Assembly (NCBI GenBank): GCA_028869255.1
Contig: CP110972.1
Coordinates: 5,494,001-5,558,000 of the forward strand
Length of the DNA stretch: 64,000 nucleotides
Direction: 5' to 3'
DNA from: Pseudomonas poae
Lineage (GTDB): Bacteria; Pseudomonadota; Gammaproteobacteria; Pseudomonadales; Pseudomonadaceae
This document shows, one piece after another, positions 27,834-38,199 of the stretch. The notes beneath the pieces were generated by a model. It saw nothing but the letters and a program-made list of their open reading frames with translations. It made no database searches and was not told the DNA's origin. The translations under genes were made by a program, and so were the position numbers. Position 1 is the stretch's first letter; each line of letters starts with the position of its first letter.

Positions 27834-29921
27834 ATGCCTGCCCCTCGTCTCACGCCCTTCACCCTTGGGCTTTCCGTTTTGCTGTCTGCCGGTTTTGCCT
27901 GTGCAGCCACCATCTTGCCCGAAACCTCGATCAGCGCCGAAGCTGACGAAGATGACCCACGCGTCAAGGAAACCAGCACCGCCACGCGCACCGCCACCCC
28001 CGTGCGCTATGTGCCGCAGGCCATCGACTCGGTGAAGACCGAAAGCCTGCGCTCCTACGGCACCAATGACCTGGGCCAGGCCCTGAGCGGCATTCCCAAC
28101 GTGAGCAGCGGCGCCGATACGCGTTTCGACAGTTTGCGCATCCGGGGTTTCGACGCGAGCAATGACTTCTATCTGGATGGCATTCGCGACGACAGCCAGT
28201 ACGTGCGCGACCTGCACAACATCGAGCGCATCGAGGTGCTCAAAGGCCCGGCCGCTGTACTTTACGGGCGAGGCGGTCAGGGAGGGATCGTCAACCGCGT
28301 CAGCAAGCTGCCAACGGCCGGGCATAAGTCGAGCATCGAGGCCCAGGGCGGCAGCAACGATTTGCGCAGCTTGTACGCCGACCTCAGCACCGACCCCACA
28401 GACACCATCAGCCTGCGCCTGAACATGGGTAACCAGGACAACAACAGCTTTCGCGATGGCGTCAGCGGCAATCGCCAGCTGTTTGCACCCTCCATGAGCT
28501 GGCAACTGACACCGGACCTGAACTGGCTGGTGCAATACGAATACAGCCGCTACAACCGCACGCCGGACCGTGGCATCCCCGGGGTCAACGGGCGCCCGGC
28601 CGATGTGAGCCGCAGCACCACCTACTTTGACAGTGGCGATTACATCGACGACAAAACCCAGTCGCTACGCTCCAAGCTGGCCTATGAACTCAACGACAAT
28701 TGGCAACTGCGCCAGACCCTCGGCGTGTTCAAGCTCGACAGCGATTTCGACAACACCTACCAGACCGGCTACACCCCGGCGACCAATCGCGTCACACGGC
28801 AACGCTGGCAGCAGGACCTGACCACCCTCAATATCTTCAACAATGTCGAGCTGGAAGGTGGCTTCAGCACCTTCGGCCTGGAACATCGCCTGCTCACCGG
28901 CCTTGAGCTGGGCAGCCAGCGCCGCGACCCCAAGCTGTACACCGCGACGGCCGTCAACCGGGGCGGCCGCGCCGTGCCGAGCCTGGACCTCAACCAACCG
29001 AATCGCCACCTGAGCCACACCGGGTCGATGAGTGTGTCGAGCAACAACCACACCGAAGTCGAAAGCCGCGCCGTTTACGTACAGGACCAACTGCGCCTGA
29101 ACGATCAGTGGCAAGTGCTGGCCGGCTTGCGTTACGACTACTTTGAAGTGGACACCAAAAACAAGCTGCTCAACACCCAGCAAGCCGTCGAAAGCCGCAG
29201 CACCAGCCCGCGCTTCGGCCTGGTGTGGACGCCCGTGGAGCACCACTCGTTCTACGCCTCGTGGAGCAAAACCTTCTCCCCGGCGGGTGGCGGCCTGATC
29301 GGCATCACCCCGAACGCCGCCGGCAGCGTCAACGACCTGAGCCCCGAGCTGACCAAACAGAAAGAAATCGGGGTGAAGAGCGACTGGCTCGACGACCGCC
29401 TCAGCACCACCCTCGCCGTGTACGAACTGGAACTCTATAACCGTCGCACCAGCGACCCGCTGGACCGCACCATCACCCTGCTCAGCGGCTTGCAGCGCTC
29501 ACGCGGCGTAGAGCTGACGGCCACCGGTAAAATCGTCGGCAACTGGTATGTTCGCGGCGGCGTCGGCCTGCAGGATGCCAAGGTCGAGAAAGACAACAAT
29601 GGCTTTGAAGGCAAGCGCGTCAGCGACGTCGCCAAGCGCAACGCCAGCCTGTTTCTCACCTGGAAACCGGAAATGGGCTGGTACGCGGAAACCGGCCTGA
29701 CGCTGGCGGGCGACCGTTATGCCGACAGCCTCAACACCGTGGTGCTGCCGGGTTATGGCCGTTGGGACGCCTTGGCCGGGTTCCGTCAAAAGGAATGGGA
29801 CGTGAGGGCGGCGCTGAACAATATCGCCGATAAAACCTACTACGCATCGGCGACCAGCGTGGCGCAGATTCAGCCCGGTGAACCCCGTAGCTTGGTGGTT
29901 ACAGGCACTTACAGTTTCTAA
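27834..29921 (+). CDS. TonB-dependent siderophore receptor (catecholate type)
   Basis: A 695-aa outer-membrane receptor. After a signal peptide (MPAPRLTPFTLGLSVLLSAG) comes a plug domain with SLRIRGFDASNDFYLDGIRD and IERIEVLKGPAAVLYGRG, then a 22-strand barrel ending in SLVVTGTYSF. The plug text is typical of Fiu/PiuA-like receptors for catecholate or related siderophores. The start was chosen at the ATG at 27834 because it begins the signal peptide; an upstream in-frame ATG would add 20 polar residues. A Fur-like box lies just before it. Confidence 0.92.
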   Translation: MPAPRLTPFTLGLSVLLSAGFACAATILPETSISAEADEDDPRVKETSTATRTATPVRYVPQAIDSVKTESLRSYGTNDLGQALSGIPNVSSGADTRFDSLRIRGFDASNDFYLDGIRDDSQYVRDLHNIERIEVLKGPAAVLYGRGGQGGIVNRVSKLPTAGHKSSIEAQGGSNDLRSLYADLSTDPTDTISLRLNMGNQDNNSFRDGVSGNRQLFAPSMSWQLTPDLNWLVQYEYSRYNRTPDRGIPGVNGRPADVSRSTTYFDSGDYIDDKTQSLRSKLAYELNDNWQLRQTLGVFKLDSDFDNTYQTGYTPATNRVTRQRWQQDLTTLNIFNNVELEGGFSTFGLEHRLLTGLELGSQRRDPKLYTATAVNRGGRAVPSLDLNQPNRHLSHTGSMSVSSNNHTEVESRAVYVQDQLRLNDQWQVLAGLRYDYFEVDTKNKLLNTQQAVESRSTSPRFGLVWTPVEHHSFYASWSKTFSPAGGGLIGITPNAAGSVNDLSPELTKQKEIGVKSDWLDDRLSTTLAVYELELYNRRTSDPLDRTITLLSGLQRSRGVELTATGKIVGNWYVRGGVGLQDAKVEKDNNGFEGKRVSDVAKRNASLFLTWKPEMGWYAETGLTLAGDRYADSLNTVVLPGYGRWDALAGFRQKEWDVRAALNNIADKTYYASATSVAQIQPGEPRSLVVTGTYSF

Positions 29922-29937
29922 AGCCAGACTCGAGTCA

Positions 29938-30029
29938 ATGTGGGAGCGGGCTTGCTCGCGAATGCGGTGTGTCAGTTTCAGATGTACCGACTGATACACC
30001 GCATTCGCGAGCAAGCCCGCTCCCACATT
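29938..30029. repeat. REPIN (paired REP sequences)
   Basis: GTGGGAGCGGGCTTGCTCGC and its complement form the two arms of an imperfect 92-nt palindrome. It sits in the gap between convergent genes. Confidence 0.9.
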
Positions 30030-30047
30030 TTTTGATCTCGGGGTCGT

Positions 30048-30263
30048 TTACCTGTTCATCAGCTCACACAACGCGTGCACTTCATCCTCACTGAACAACC
30101 CCACCGGGTAGCGTTCACTCATCACGCTGCGCAAGTCAGGCTGTTGCCTGATCTGTCGCGAGCCGTTTTCCTTCAACCAGTGCGCCAGCGCATGGATCGC
30201 GTCGCCGTTGACCCGCAAAGGGTGGAACGTGCGCGTGTTCATCAGGTTGATATCGGCGTTCAT
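30048..30263 (-). CDS. Small conserved hypothetical protein
   Basis: A 71-aa soluble protein, starting at an ATG with GGAGAG about 10 nt upstream; an in-frame extension of 14 residues is less likely. Sequence such as HALAHWLKENGSRQIRQQPD and YPVGLFSEDEVHALCELMNR suggests helices and a compact fold. I recall similar short proteins in other pseudomonads but know no function. It stands alone between the REPIN and the aguA terminator. Confidence 0.7.
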   Translation of the reverse strand: MNADINLMNTRTFHPLRVNGDAIHALAHWLKENGSRQIRQQPDLRSVMSERYPVGLFSEDEVHALCELMNR

Positions 30264-30403
30264 TTCAGCGCTCTCTCCTACTGCGTGAGCGGCTAACTTA
30301 CTCAAGGTTTATGACAAAACTGCGCAGTCATGACCTTGGGCCACTCTGGCAACATCAATACAAGAGCTATGCCAATGTCTCGGGTTTATAGGCATGCGGA
30401 CAC

Positions 30404-30437
30404 AAAAAAGCCCGCGACCTTGCTGGGGCGCGGGCTT
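30404..30437 (-). terminator. Terminator of aguA
   Basis: On the minus strand AAGCCCGCG, loop, CGCGGGCTT, then a run of T. It lies 60 nt after the aguA stop. Confidence 0.85.
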
Positions 30438-30497
30438 GCCGAGAACGCTAAAACCGGGAGGCGACCGGTCGCCGTCGTGCTGCTGTTACAACTGCAC

Positions 30498-31604
30498 TCA
30501 ATTTTTGTGCGGGGCTGGCTGTTGTTGGGTCAGGCAATGGATATTGCCGCCACCCAGTAACAGTTCACGGCCCGGCACCATGACCACTTCGTGCTGCGGG
30601 AACAGGTTCTGCAGGATCGCCTTGGCCTGGCTGTCCAGCGGGTCGTCGAAGCTTGGCGCAATAATGCCGCCGTTGACGATCAGGAAGTTCACGTAGGAAC
30701 CAGCCAGGCGCACCGTAGGATTGCGCTCTTGAGTGCCGTCCACCGGGTCTACGCCTGCACACTCTTCCTCGGTCGCGTACAGCGGCCCCGGGATCGGCAT
30801 TTTGTGCACTGTGAATTCACGGCCCTGGGCGTCGGTGCTGCTTTGCAGAACATCCATCGCGGCGTGGCAGCGTGCATAGTTCGGGTCTTGTGGGTCGTCG
30901 GTCCAGGCCAGCAACACTTCGCCTGGGCGCACGTAGCAGCAGAAGTTATCCACATGGCCGTCGGTTTCGTCGTTGAACAGGCCGTCCGGCAGCCAGATGA
31001 TCTTATCCACAGCCAGGTTGGCGCTGAGCACCGCTTCGATCTCGGCACGGTCCAGGTGCGGGTTGCGATTGCGGTTGAGCAGGCATTCTTCAGTGGTGAT
31101 CAAAGTGCCTTCGCCATCGACGTGAATCGAGCCACCTTCCAGCACAAAGCCTTCGGTGCGGTAGCGCGGCGCGCGCTCGATTTCGAGGATCTTGCCACCC
31201 ACCTGCGAATCCCGGTTCCACGGCGAGTACAGGCCGCCGTCAAAACCGCCCCAGGCATTGAAGTCCCAGTTCACACCGCGCACTTCGCCGTTGTTGTTGA
31301 TCACAAAGGTCGGGCCAGTGTCACGCACCCAGGCGTCGTCGCTGGACATCTCTACCACCCGAATATTGGGCACATCCAGACGGGCGCGGGCGTTTTCATA
31401 CTGGCCGGCGGAAACCGCCACGGTCACCGGTTCAAAACGCGCAATAGCCTTGGCCACCGCCACGTGAGCCGCCTGTGCGGGCTTGCCGCCCAGACGCCAG
31501 TTGTCCGGGCGCTCGGGCCAGACCATCCAGGTTTGGGTCTGTGGCGCCCATTCGGCGGGCATATGGAAGCCATCGGCGCGAGGGGTGCTGTGCAGGGTGG
31601 TCAT
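30498..31604 (-). CDS. aguA: Agmatine deiminase
   Basis: A 368-aa enzyme that hydrolyses agmatine to N-carbamoylputrescine and ammonia in the arginine decarboxylase route to putrescine. The family is clear from [15 protein letters not shown], the WDFNAWGG segment, [12 protein letters not shown] and the catalytic cysteine in [11 protein letters not shown] near the end. Length is normal. The usual partner aguB (carbamoylputrescine amidase) is not in this window. The gene behind it on the same strand is a PLP enzyme, 122 nt away with a hairpin between. Confidence 0.96.
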   Translation of the reverse strand: MTTLHSTPRADGFHMPAEWAPQTQTWMVWPERPDNWRLGGKPAQAAHVAVAKAIARFEPVTVAVSAGQYENARARLDVPNIRVVEMSSDDAWVRDTGPTFVINNNGEVRGVNWDFNAWGGFDGGLYSPWNRDSQVGGKILEIERAPRYRTEGFVLEGGSIHVDGEGTLITTEECLLNRNRNPHLDRAEIEAVLSANLAVDKIIWLPDGLFNDETDGHVDNFCCYVRPGEVLLAWTDDPQDPNYARCHAAMDVLQSSTDAQGREFTVHKMPIPGPLYATEEECAGVDPVDGTQERNPTVRLAGSYVNFLIVNGGIIAPSFDDPLDSQAKAILQNLFPQHEVVMVPGRELLLGGGNIHCLTQQQPAPHKN

Positions 31605-31706
31605 GGCGATCAGGACTCCGAATGGGGGTAAAGGCCGACTTTATAACGGATAAAAATCGGCTTTAAAAGCGTTCAAAGATCATAGGCAATAAATATGACA
31701 ATAAAT

Positions 31707-31729
31707 AGCCGATAACAATCGGCTTTTTA
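31707..31729. terminator. Hairpin at the end of the kinase/aminotransferase gene
   Basis: AGCCGAT, loop AACA, ATCGGCT, then TTTT, overlapping the stop codon. ATCGGCTTT is repeated near 31655. On the minus strand the stem is followed by ATTTATTG, so termination is probably moderate. Confidence 0.5.
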
Positions 31730-34636
31730 CAATTGCTCATCCAGCACCTTCGACAGCATGTCGACGAAGAAATCCACACTGCGTCGAGAGGTGACCATCG
31801 GCGGCTTGATCTTGAGGATGTTCAAGTAGTCGCCGGTTGGCTGCATGAATATCCCCAGTTCGCGCAGGCGATCGCACAGCAGTGTGGTCTCTTCAGTGGC
31901 GGGTTCCAGGGTTTGCCGGTCGCGCACCAGCTCCAGGCCCAGATAGAAGCCGGAGCCGTGCACCGCACCGACTAACGGATGTCGGTCGATCAATGCTTCC
32001 AGCCGCGCCTTGAAATGTCCGCCCACGACCTGGGCGTTTTCCCACAGTTTTTCTTCCTCCATCACGTCCAGCACTGCCATGCCGATCCGGCAACTGACCG
32101 GGCTTCCACCTGATGATGAAAAGAAGTACCCCTCGGCCTCCAGGGCTTCGGCGATTTCGCGGCGGGTGATCACTGCGCCCAAGGGTTGGCCGTTGCCCAT
32201 GCCTTTGGCCATGGTGATGATATCCGGCACTACGCCCTGCTCTTCAAAACCCCAGAAGAAATGCCCCATGCGGCCATAACCCACCTGCACTTCATCGGCG
32301 ATGCACACGCCGCCCTGGGCGCGCACCCGCGCATACACCTGCTGCAGATAGCCCGGCGGCAGGGAAATGCCGCCCGCATTGCCGTACACCGGCTCGCAGA
32401 TGAAACCCGCCAGTTGACGTTTACTGGCGGCGATTTTCGCCAGGTTGTGCTCCACGCTTCTTACGTAATCCGGCGCACTGTCCTGGCCTCGGAATTCGCC
32501 GCGATAGGTATTGGGCGCAGTCACCGGGTGCACCCAATCCGGCCGGCTGCTCAGCGCCTGGGGGTTGTCGGCAATCGAGGTGGACACGGCATCCGCCGCC
32601 ACCGACCAGCCGTGGTACGCCTCCAACACGCTGAGCATGTCGCGCCCGCCGCTGTAGGCCCAGGCCAGGCGAATCGCCAAGTCATTGGCCTCGGTGCCGC
32701 TGTTGACCAGGAACACCCGGTCCATGCCCTGCGGCGCCAGCACCAGCAAACGTTCGGAAAACTCGGCAATCGCCGCGTAGTGAAAGCGCGAGTTGGTGTT
32801 AAGCAGCGACCACTGGCGCGCCGCCACCGCCGCCATGCGCGGATGGCCATGGCCCAGCACCGCGACGTTATTGAGCATGTCGAGGTAGGAACGGCCCTGC
32901 ATATCGATCAGGTGGTTACGCCAGCCGCGCTCGATACGCGGCGGGTCGACGTAATAGTGTTTTTGCGAGCGCGCAAAGCTGGCATCGCGGCGCGCCAGCA
33001 GGGCCGTGGGGTCTAACTCGGGCTGTGCATCACAGGCCAGCCCCAGCAGCGTGGCCGGCGAGGGGCACAACACCTGCCACGCGTGCGCCCGGGAGGGCGT
33101 GCAGAACAGCGGCGCCGGCAGCTCGCTACGGCACAATTGCACGGTCAGCGGGCCTGCGACTTCACCGATCACCTGCCCTTTAAGCACGGCAGCGCCAGGC
33201 TGCAACAGCACTTTGACGCCCCACAGCCGCACATTGGCCTCGCCGCTGTGCACCCGCCATTCGCCGTTGGCGCCCGGGCGCAGGATGCCCGCGAACGGCG
33301 CTTCGACGGAGGTGCCCAGAGGCACATGCAGTTCGACGTGCAGCGCAAACGTCTGCGGCTCACCGGCGCTGTCAGGCTGGGTACGTGACAAACGGTATTG
33401 CCCGTAGCGACTCGCCGCCAGGCCATGCACCGCCGCCGCATCCTCTAACAAACGCTGGTCGACACCGGCCTGCTCCCAGTTACCCGCCTCGAAATGCGGG
33501 CTGAGTACACCCAGGTCGATCAAGGCAAACTCACGCCCCACCAGCCCCGGCAACAACGGCGCGAAACCCTGGCCGGCAATCGGCGCCGGCACTTGCCCGA
33601 CGCTGCTTAGAATCGCAGCCTCCATCAATTCAAACGGCACCGAGGTCGCCACATGGAAAATCTCCCACTCGTGCTCGGCGTTTTTCAACAGATAGCTGTT
33701 ATCCGGGTCCAGGCATTGTTGCTGTTCACTGCTCAATACCAGCACCGCCGCCCGGGCCACGATCAACGGCCATAGCGCCTGCAATTCCTGGTGCTGCAGC
33801 GGCGTGACGGCGTGGCAAGCCTGAATCGCCGGCAAGATGGCAAAGGGGTCGCCCTCGGCATGGTGCAACAGGGCCGCGCAGGTCACCGACAGATCGGCGA
33901 TGCGCCAGGTGTGCACCAGGTCGCCGAAATCGATCACGCCCTGCAGCTGCCAGTGGCGCTGGGCATCGCGTTGCCACACAACATTGTCGTCGGTGATGTC
34001 CATGTGCACCGCTTGCCACGGCAGGTGCTCGGCCAGGGGGCGAATGCGCTGCTCAAGCTGCTCGGCCACCTGCTCCAGCGCCGCTCGGTACGGCAGGTGT
34101 TCAAGGCTGGCCAGTAAATGCGTGATCAATTCCCCGGCGTGGCGCGGGTCCCATTGCAGGGTGCGCGCAAGGCCCGGGTGTTCGAACGGCGCCAACGCCT
34201 GGCTCATCCGCCCGCACAGGTCGCCGAAACCTGCGATCACCTCGCGCCCAAGGTGGGGCAGATGGGTCAGTGGCTGGCCGTCGATATAGTCCAGCAGGCG
34301 CACATGCAGGGTTTGGCCGTCGAGGCTCAGGGTCAGCAGTTCTTCGCCGTTCAGGGCCTTGATGACCTTGGGCACGCGCACGCTGGCTTGAGCCTGCAAG
34401 GTGTTCAAGGCCGCGTGCTGGGCTTGCAACTCCACGGCGGCGTAATCGCCCCGGCAGATTTTCAGAACAAAACGACCGCGGGCGCTGTCGACTCTGTAGT
34501 TCAGGTCCTGCTGGCTGCCCAGTGACTGCAACGGGCCGGTGAGGCCGTAATGCTGCTCAAGCAGCTGCGCCGCCTGATCGGGGCCGACTTGCGGGCAAGG
34601 TAGACTGGCGCGGTGGACCAACGTGGCGAGCAGCAT
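31727..34636 (-). CDS. Three-domain kinase / M23-like / class III aminotransferase
   Basis: A 969-aa fusion. Residues about 1-330 form an aminoglycoside-phosphotransferase-like kinase with HMDITDDNV (catalytic loop) and GVIDFGD. Residues about 420-550 look like a peptidase M23-type beta domain (LHVPLGTSVEAPFAGIL), without a clear zinc set. The C-terminal half is a PLP class III aminotransferase with CIADEVQVGYGRMG and the lysine motif TMAKGMGNGQPLGAV. In animals hydroxylysine kinase and phosphohydroxylysine phospho-lyase are separate members of these two families, so a phosphorylation-then-elimination route for an amino alcohol is plausible. The start is the ATG at 34636. Confidence 0.85.
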   Translation of the reverse strand: MLLATLVHRASLPCPQVGPDQAAQLLEQHYGLTGPLQSLGSQQDLNYRVDSARGRFVLKICRGDYAAVELQAQHAALNTLQAQASVRVPKVIKALNGEELLTLSLDGQTLHVRLLDYIDGQPLTHLPHLGREVIAGFGDLCGRMSQALAPFEHPGLARTLQWDPRHAGELITHLLASLEHLPYRAALEQVAEQLEQRIRPLAEHLPWQAVHMDITDDNVVWQRDAQRHWQLQGVIDFGDLVHTWRIADLSVTCAALLHHAEGDPFAILPAIQACHAVTPLQHQELQALWPLIVARAAVLVLSSEQQQCLDPDNSYLLKNAEHEWEIFHVATSVPFELMEAAILSSVGQVPAPIAGQGFAPLLPGLVGREFALIDLGVLSPHFEAGNWEQAGVDQRLLEDAAAVHGLAASRYGQYRLSRTQPDSAGEPQTFALHVELHVPLGTSVEAPFAGILRPGANGEWRVHSGEANVRLWGVKVLLQPGAAVLKGQVIGEVAGPLTVQLCRSELPAPLFCTPSRAHAWQVLCPSPATLLGLACDAQPELDPTALLARRDASFARSQKHYYVDPPRIERGWRNHLIDMQGRSYLDMLNNVAVLGHGHPRMAAVAARQWSLLNTNSRFHYAAIAEFSERLLVLAPQGMDRVFLVNSGTEANDLAIRLAWAYSGGRDMLSVLEAYHGWSVAADAVSTSIADNPQALSSRPDWVHPVTAPNTYRGEFRGQDSAPDYVRSVEHNLAKIAASKRQLAGFICEPVYGNAGGISLPPGYLQQVYARVRAQGGVCIADEVQVGYGRMGHFFWGFEEQGVVPDIITMAKGMGNGQPLGAVITRREIAEALEAEGYFFSSSGGSPVSCRIGMAVLDVMEEEKLWENAQVVGGHFKARLEALIDRHPLVGAVHGSGFYLGLELVRDRQTLEPATEETTLLCDRLRELGIFMQPTGDYLNILKIKPPMVTSRRSVDFFVDMLSKVLDEQL

Positions 34637-34788
34637 GGGGGTGGCCTCGGTTTTTTTCAGGGGTGTATATCGCCATTGTTCTGGTGAATTAGGCAACCCC
34701 CACGCATGCCGCGCTTGCACCGCCCCGCCGCACAACTCAAGCTATGCTTCATTCGCTTAATGTCCGTCTAAGGAAAAGGCCCTCCGAC

Positions 34789-35871
34789 ATGCGCATTCTC
34801 ATCACTGGTGGCGCTGGATTTATCGGCTCAGCCCTTATCCGTCACCTGATTCAGCACACCGAGCACGAAGTGCTCAACCTGGACAAGCTCACCTATGCTG
34901 GCAACCTGGAATCACTGACCAGCATCGCGTCCAATAGCCGTTATGAGTTCGTTCAGGCCGATATCATCGACCAGGCCACCGTCAGCGCCGTGCTGGCGCG
35001 CTTCGAGCCCCAGGCGATCATGCACCTGGCAGCGGAGTCCCATGTCGACCGTTCGATTGACGGCCCGTCGGATTTTATCCAGACCAACATCGTCGGCACC
35101 TACAGCCTGCTGGAAGCCACTCGCGCCTACTGGCTCACGCTGGATGAGTCGGCCAGGCAAGCCTTCCGCTTCCACCATATTTCTACCGACGAGGTGTATG
35201 GCGACCTGCACGGCGTTGACGACCTGTTCACCGAGACCACGCCCTACGCGCCCAGCTCGCCCTATTCCGCGAGCAAAGCGGCGTCCGATCACCTGGTGCG
35301 CGCATGGCATCGCACCTACGGCTTGCCAGTCCTGCTGACCAACTGTTCGAACAACTACGGGGCCTTCCATTTTCCCGAGAAGTTGATCCCGCTGGTCATC
35401 CTCAATGCACTCGCGGGTAAGCCGTTGCCGGTCTACGGTGATGGTTTGCAGGTACGCGACTGGCTGTTCGTGGAGGACCATGCACGTGCGCTGCTGAAAG
35501 TGGTCACCCAGGGCGTAGTCGGCGAGACGTACAACATTGGCGGCCACAACGAGCAGAAAAACATCGACGTGGTCAGAGGCATTTGCGGCCTGCTGGAAGA
35601 GCTGGCACCGCAACGCCCAGCCACGGTCGAAAAATTCACTGACCTGATCACGTTCGTCAAAGATCGCCCGGGCCATGATCAGCGCTACGCGATCGACGCC
35701 AGCAAGATAGAACGCGAACTGGGCTGGGTCCCCGAAGAAACCTTCGAAACCGGCCTGCGCAAGACCGTGCAGTGGTACCTCGATAACCTGCAATGGTGCC
35801 GCAGGGTCCAGGACGGCAGCTATCAAGGTGAACGACTTGGCAATACCGACATGAAGGATCTGATTGCATGA
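34789..35871 (+). CDS. rmlB: dTDP-glucose 4,6-dehydratase
   Basis: A 360-aa SDR enzyme, second step of dTDP-L-rhamnose synthesis. [14 protein letters not shown] is the NAD-binding motif, STDEVYGDL holds the Thr-Asp-Glu triad, and [11 protein letters not shown] has the Tyr-x-x-x-Lys pair. The start was set at the ATG at 34789, with AAGGAAAAGG about 10 nt upstream; an upstream frame adds 15 unrelated residues. It is the first gene of rmlBACD, overlapping rmlA by 4 nt. The product feeds LPS or rhamnolipid synthesis. Confidence 0.97.
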   Translation: MRILITGGAGFIGSALIRHLIQHTEHEVLNLDKLTYAGNLESLTSIASNSRYEFVQADIIDQATVSAVLARFEPQAIMHLAAESHVDRSIDGPSDFIQTNIVGTYSLLEATRAYWLTLDESARQAFRFHHISTDEVYGDLHGVDDLFTETTPYAPSSPYSASKAASDHLVRAWHRTYGLPVLLTNCSNNYGAFHFPEKLIPLVILNALAGKPLPVYGDGLQVRDWLFVEDHARALLKVVTQGVVGETYNIGGHNEQKNIDVVRGICGLLEELAPQRPATVEKFTDLITFVKDRPGHDQRYAIDASKIERELGWVPEETFETGLRKTVQWYLDNLQWCRRVQDGSYQGERLGNTDMKDLIA

Positions 35872-36743
35872 TGAAGGGAATCGTATTGGCCGGTGGCTCC
35901 GGAACCCGCTTGCACCCCATTACCCTGGGCGTGTCCAAACAACTGCTGCCGGTGTATGACAAACCGATGATCTATTACCCGGTGTCGGTGCTGATGCTGG
36001 CGGGGATCAAAGACATCCTGGTGATTTCCACCCCGGTGGACTTGCCGCAATACCGCAACTTGCTCGGCGATGGCAGCCAGTTTGGCGTGCGTTTCAGCTA
36101 TGCCGAACAGCCTTCGCCGGATGGCTTGGCCCAGGCGTTTATCATTGGCGAAGAATTTATCGGGGATGATCCGGTTTGCCTGATCCTGGGCGATAACATT
36201 TTCCACGGCCAACATTTCAGCGACCAGTTGCGCACCGCAGCCGAACGCACCTCAGGCGCTACCGTCTTCGGCTACAGGGTCAAGGACCCTGAGCGTTTTG
36301 GGGTAATCGACTTCGACAAAAACGGCCGCGCCTTGTCCATCGAAGAAAAACCGGCCAAGCCCAAATCGGCCTACGCCGTAACCGGCCTGTATTTCTACGA
36401 CAACGACGTGATCCGGATCGCACACGAGGTCAAACCTTCGCCGCGTGGCGAGCTGGAAATTACCGACGTCAACAACGCCTATCTCGAGCGTGGCGACTTG
36501 CATGTGGAGTGTTTCGGCCGTGGCTTTGCCTGGCTCGACACGGGTACCCATGACAGCCTGCTGGAAGCCTCAACCTATGTGCAAACCATCGAGCACCGCC
36601 AGGGGCTGAAGGTGGCGTGCCTGGAAGAGATCGCTTACGAAAATGGCTGGATCGACCGCGACCACCTGCTTGAACGCGCCAAGTACTTCGGCAAAACCGG
36701 CTATGGCCAATACCTGTATTCGTTGGCTGGAGACCACCCGTGA
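35868..36743 (+). CDS. rmlA: Glucose-1-phosphate thymidylyltransferase
   Basis: A 291-aa nucleotidyltransferase that makes dTDP-glucose from dTTP and glucose-1-phosphate, the first and feedback-controlled step of the rhamnose route. It has the motif [20 protein letters not shown] with the catalytic Arg, then [10 protein letters not shown] and the later [12 protein letters not shown] segment. Two ATG codons lie side by side in the overlap with rmlB. Length is normal. Confidence 0.97.
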   Translation: MMKGIVLAGGSGTRLHPITLGVSKQLLPVYDKPMIYYPVSVLMLAGIKDILVISTPVDLPQYRNLLGDGSQFGVRFSYAEQPSPDGLAQAFIIGEEFIGDDPVCLILGDNIFHGQHFSDQLRTAAERTSGATVFGYRVKDPERFGVIDFDKNGRALSIEEKPAKPKSAYAVTGLYFYDNDVIRIAHEVKPSPRGELEITDVNNAYLERGDLHVECFGRGFAWLDTGTHDSLLEASTYVQTIEHRQGLKVACLEEIAYENGWIDRDHLLERAKYFGKTGYGQYLYSLAGDHP

Positions 36744-37285
36744 ACGTCATTGAAACTGCATTGCCTGGCGTGCTGATCATCGAGCCCAAGGTATTTGGTG
36801 ATGAGCGCGGGTTTTTCTACGAAAGCTTCAACGCCCGTGCCTTTGAAGAGGCCACCGGGCTCAAGCGCGACTTCGTGCAGGACAACCATTCGCGCTCGCA
36901 AAAAGGCGTGCTGCGCGGCCTGCATTACCAACTGGAACACACCCAGGGCAAGCTGGTGCGCGTAACGGCCGGCGAAGTATTGGACGTTGCCGTGGATATC
37001 CGCCGTAGCTCGCCAAATTTCGGCCAATGGGTGGGCGTTCGCCTCTCGGCACACAACCATCGCCAGTTGTGGGTGCCGGAAGGCTTTGCCCATGGGTTTG
37101 TGGTGCTCAGCGATTACGCAGAGTTCCTGTACAAGACCACCGATTACTACCAGCCGAGCGCCGAGCGCAGCATCCTGTGGAATGACCCGACGCTGGCGAT
37201 CGACTGGGAACTCACTGAGCCGCCGCAACTGTCCACCAAGGATCAGGCCGGCAAGCTGCTGATGGAAGCCGACCTGTTCCCATGA
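36740..37285 (+). CDS. rmlC: dTDP-4-dehydrorhamnose 3,5-epimerase
   Basis: A 181-aa cupin-type epimerase, third step of the pathway. Diagnostic segments are [20 protein letters not shown], with the catalytic His near LRGLHYQ, then [20 protein letters not shown]. It overlaps rmlA and rmlD by 4 nt each, giving a fully coupled operon. Confidence 0.97.
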   Translation: MNVIETALPGVLIIEPKVFGDERGFFYESFNARAFEEATGLKRDFVQDNHSRSQKGVLRGLHYQLEHTQGKLVRVTAGEVLDVAVDIRRSSPNFGQWVGVRLSAHNHRQLWVPEGFAHGFVVLSDYAEFLYKTTDYYQPSAERSILWNDPTLAIDWELTEPPQLSTKDQAGKLLMEADLFP

Positions 37286-38163
37286 CCCGCCCTCTGAAAA
37301 TCCTGATTACCGGCCAACACGGGCAAGTCTCCCGCGAGCTGCAACACCGCCTGCGGGACCTGGGCGAACTCATCGTGCTGGGCCGCGACCAACTGGACCT
37401 GGCCAACCCCGACCAGATCCGCCAGCAAGTCCGCGCCCACTGCCCCGGCCTGATCATCAACGCCGCCGCCCATACCGCCGTCGATCAAGCCGAAAGCGAG
37501 CCGGACGTGGCCTTTGCCATCAACGCGATTGCCCCCGGCATCCTGGCCGAAGAGGCCAAGGCGCTGGGCATCCCATTGATCCACTACTCCACCGACTATG
37601 TGTTCGACGGCAGCAAGCCCGCGCCTTACACCGAAGCCGACACGCCGAACCCATTGGGTGTGTACGGCCAGAGCAAGCTCGCCGGTGAACAAGCGATTGC
37701 CGCAGTGGGCGGCGAGTATCTGGTCCTGCGCACCAGTTGGGTCTACTCCGGCCACGGCAAGAATTTCCTGCTGACCATGCAGCGTCTGCTGCAAGAGAAG
37801 CCGCAGATGCGCATCGTCGTCGACCAGATCGGTGCGCCGACCTGGGCCGGCACCATCGCCAACAGCACGCGCGCCTTGATCGAACGTTGGCAGGCGGGTC
37901 AAGTGGGCGACTGGGGCGTATACCACCTGACGGCCCAGGGCGAAACCTCGTGGTTCGGCTTTGCCGAGGCGATAGGTGAACACCTGCGTGCCGACGGCAA
38001 AGCCTGCGCCGAGCTGGAAGCGATCCCCTCCAGCGCCTACCCGACGCCCGCCAGGCGCCCGCTCAACTCGCGCCTGGATTGCCGTCGCCTGCAGCAGCAA
38101 TGGCAGGTCAGCCAGCCGCAGTGGCAAGACGCATTGCGCGAGTGTCTTGCCGAGCAGCACTAG
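37282..38163 (+). CDS. rmlD: dTDP-4-dehydrorhamnose reductase
   Basis: A 293-aa SDR reductase, last step to dTDP-L-rhamnose. It has GQHGQVSRELQHRL as the cofactor motif, STDYVFDGSKPAPYTE and YGQSKLAGE (Tyr-x-x-x-Lys). It overlaps rmlC by 4 nt and is followed after 36 nt by dctB, so the sensor gene may be read from the same transcript. Confidence 0.97.
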   Translation: MTRPLKILITGQHGQVSRELQHRLRDLGELIVLGRDQLDLANPDQIRQQVRAHCPGLIINAAAHTAVDQAESEPDVAFAINAIAPGILAEEAKALGIPLIHYSTDYVFDGSKPAPYTEADTPNPLGVYGQSKLAGEQAIAAVGGEYLVLRTSWVYSGHGKNFLLTMQRLLQEKPQMRIVVDQIGAPTWAGTIANSTRALIERWQAGQVGDWGVYHLTAQGETSWFGFAEAIGEHLRADGKACAELEAIPSSAYPTPARRPLNSRLDCRRLQQQWQVSQPQWQDALRECLAEQH

Positions 38164-38199
38164 GCATAATGCGCCTGTACCCACAGGCGCACGACTCCC

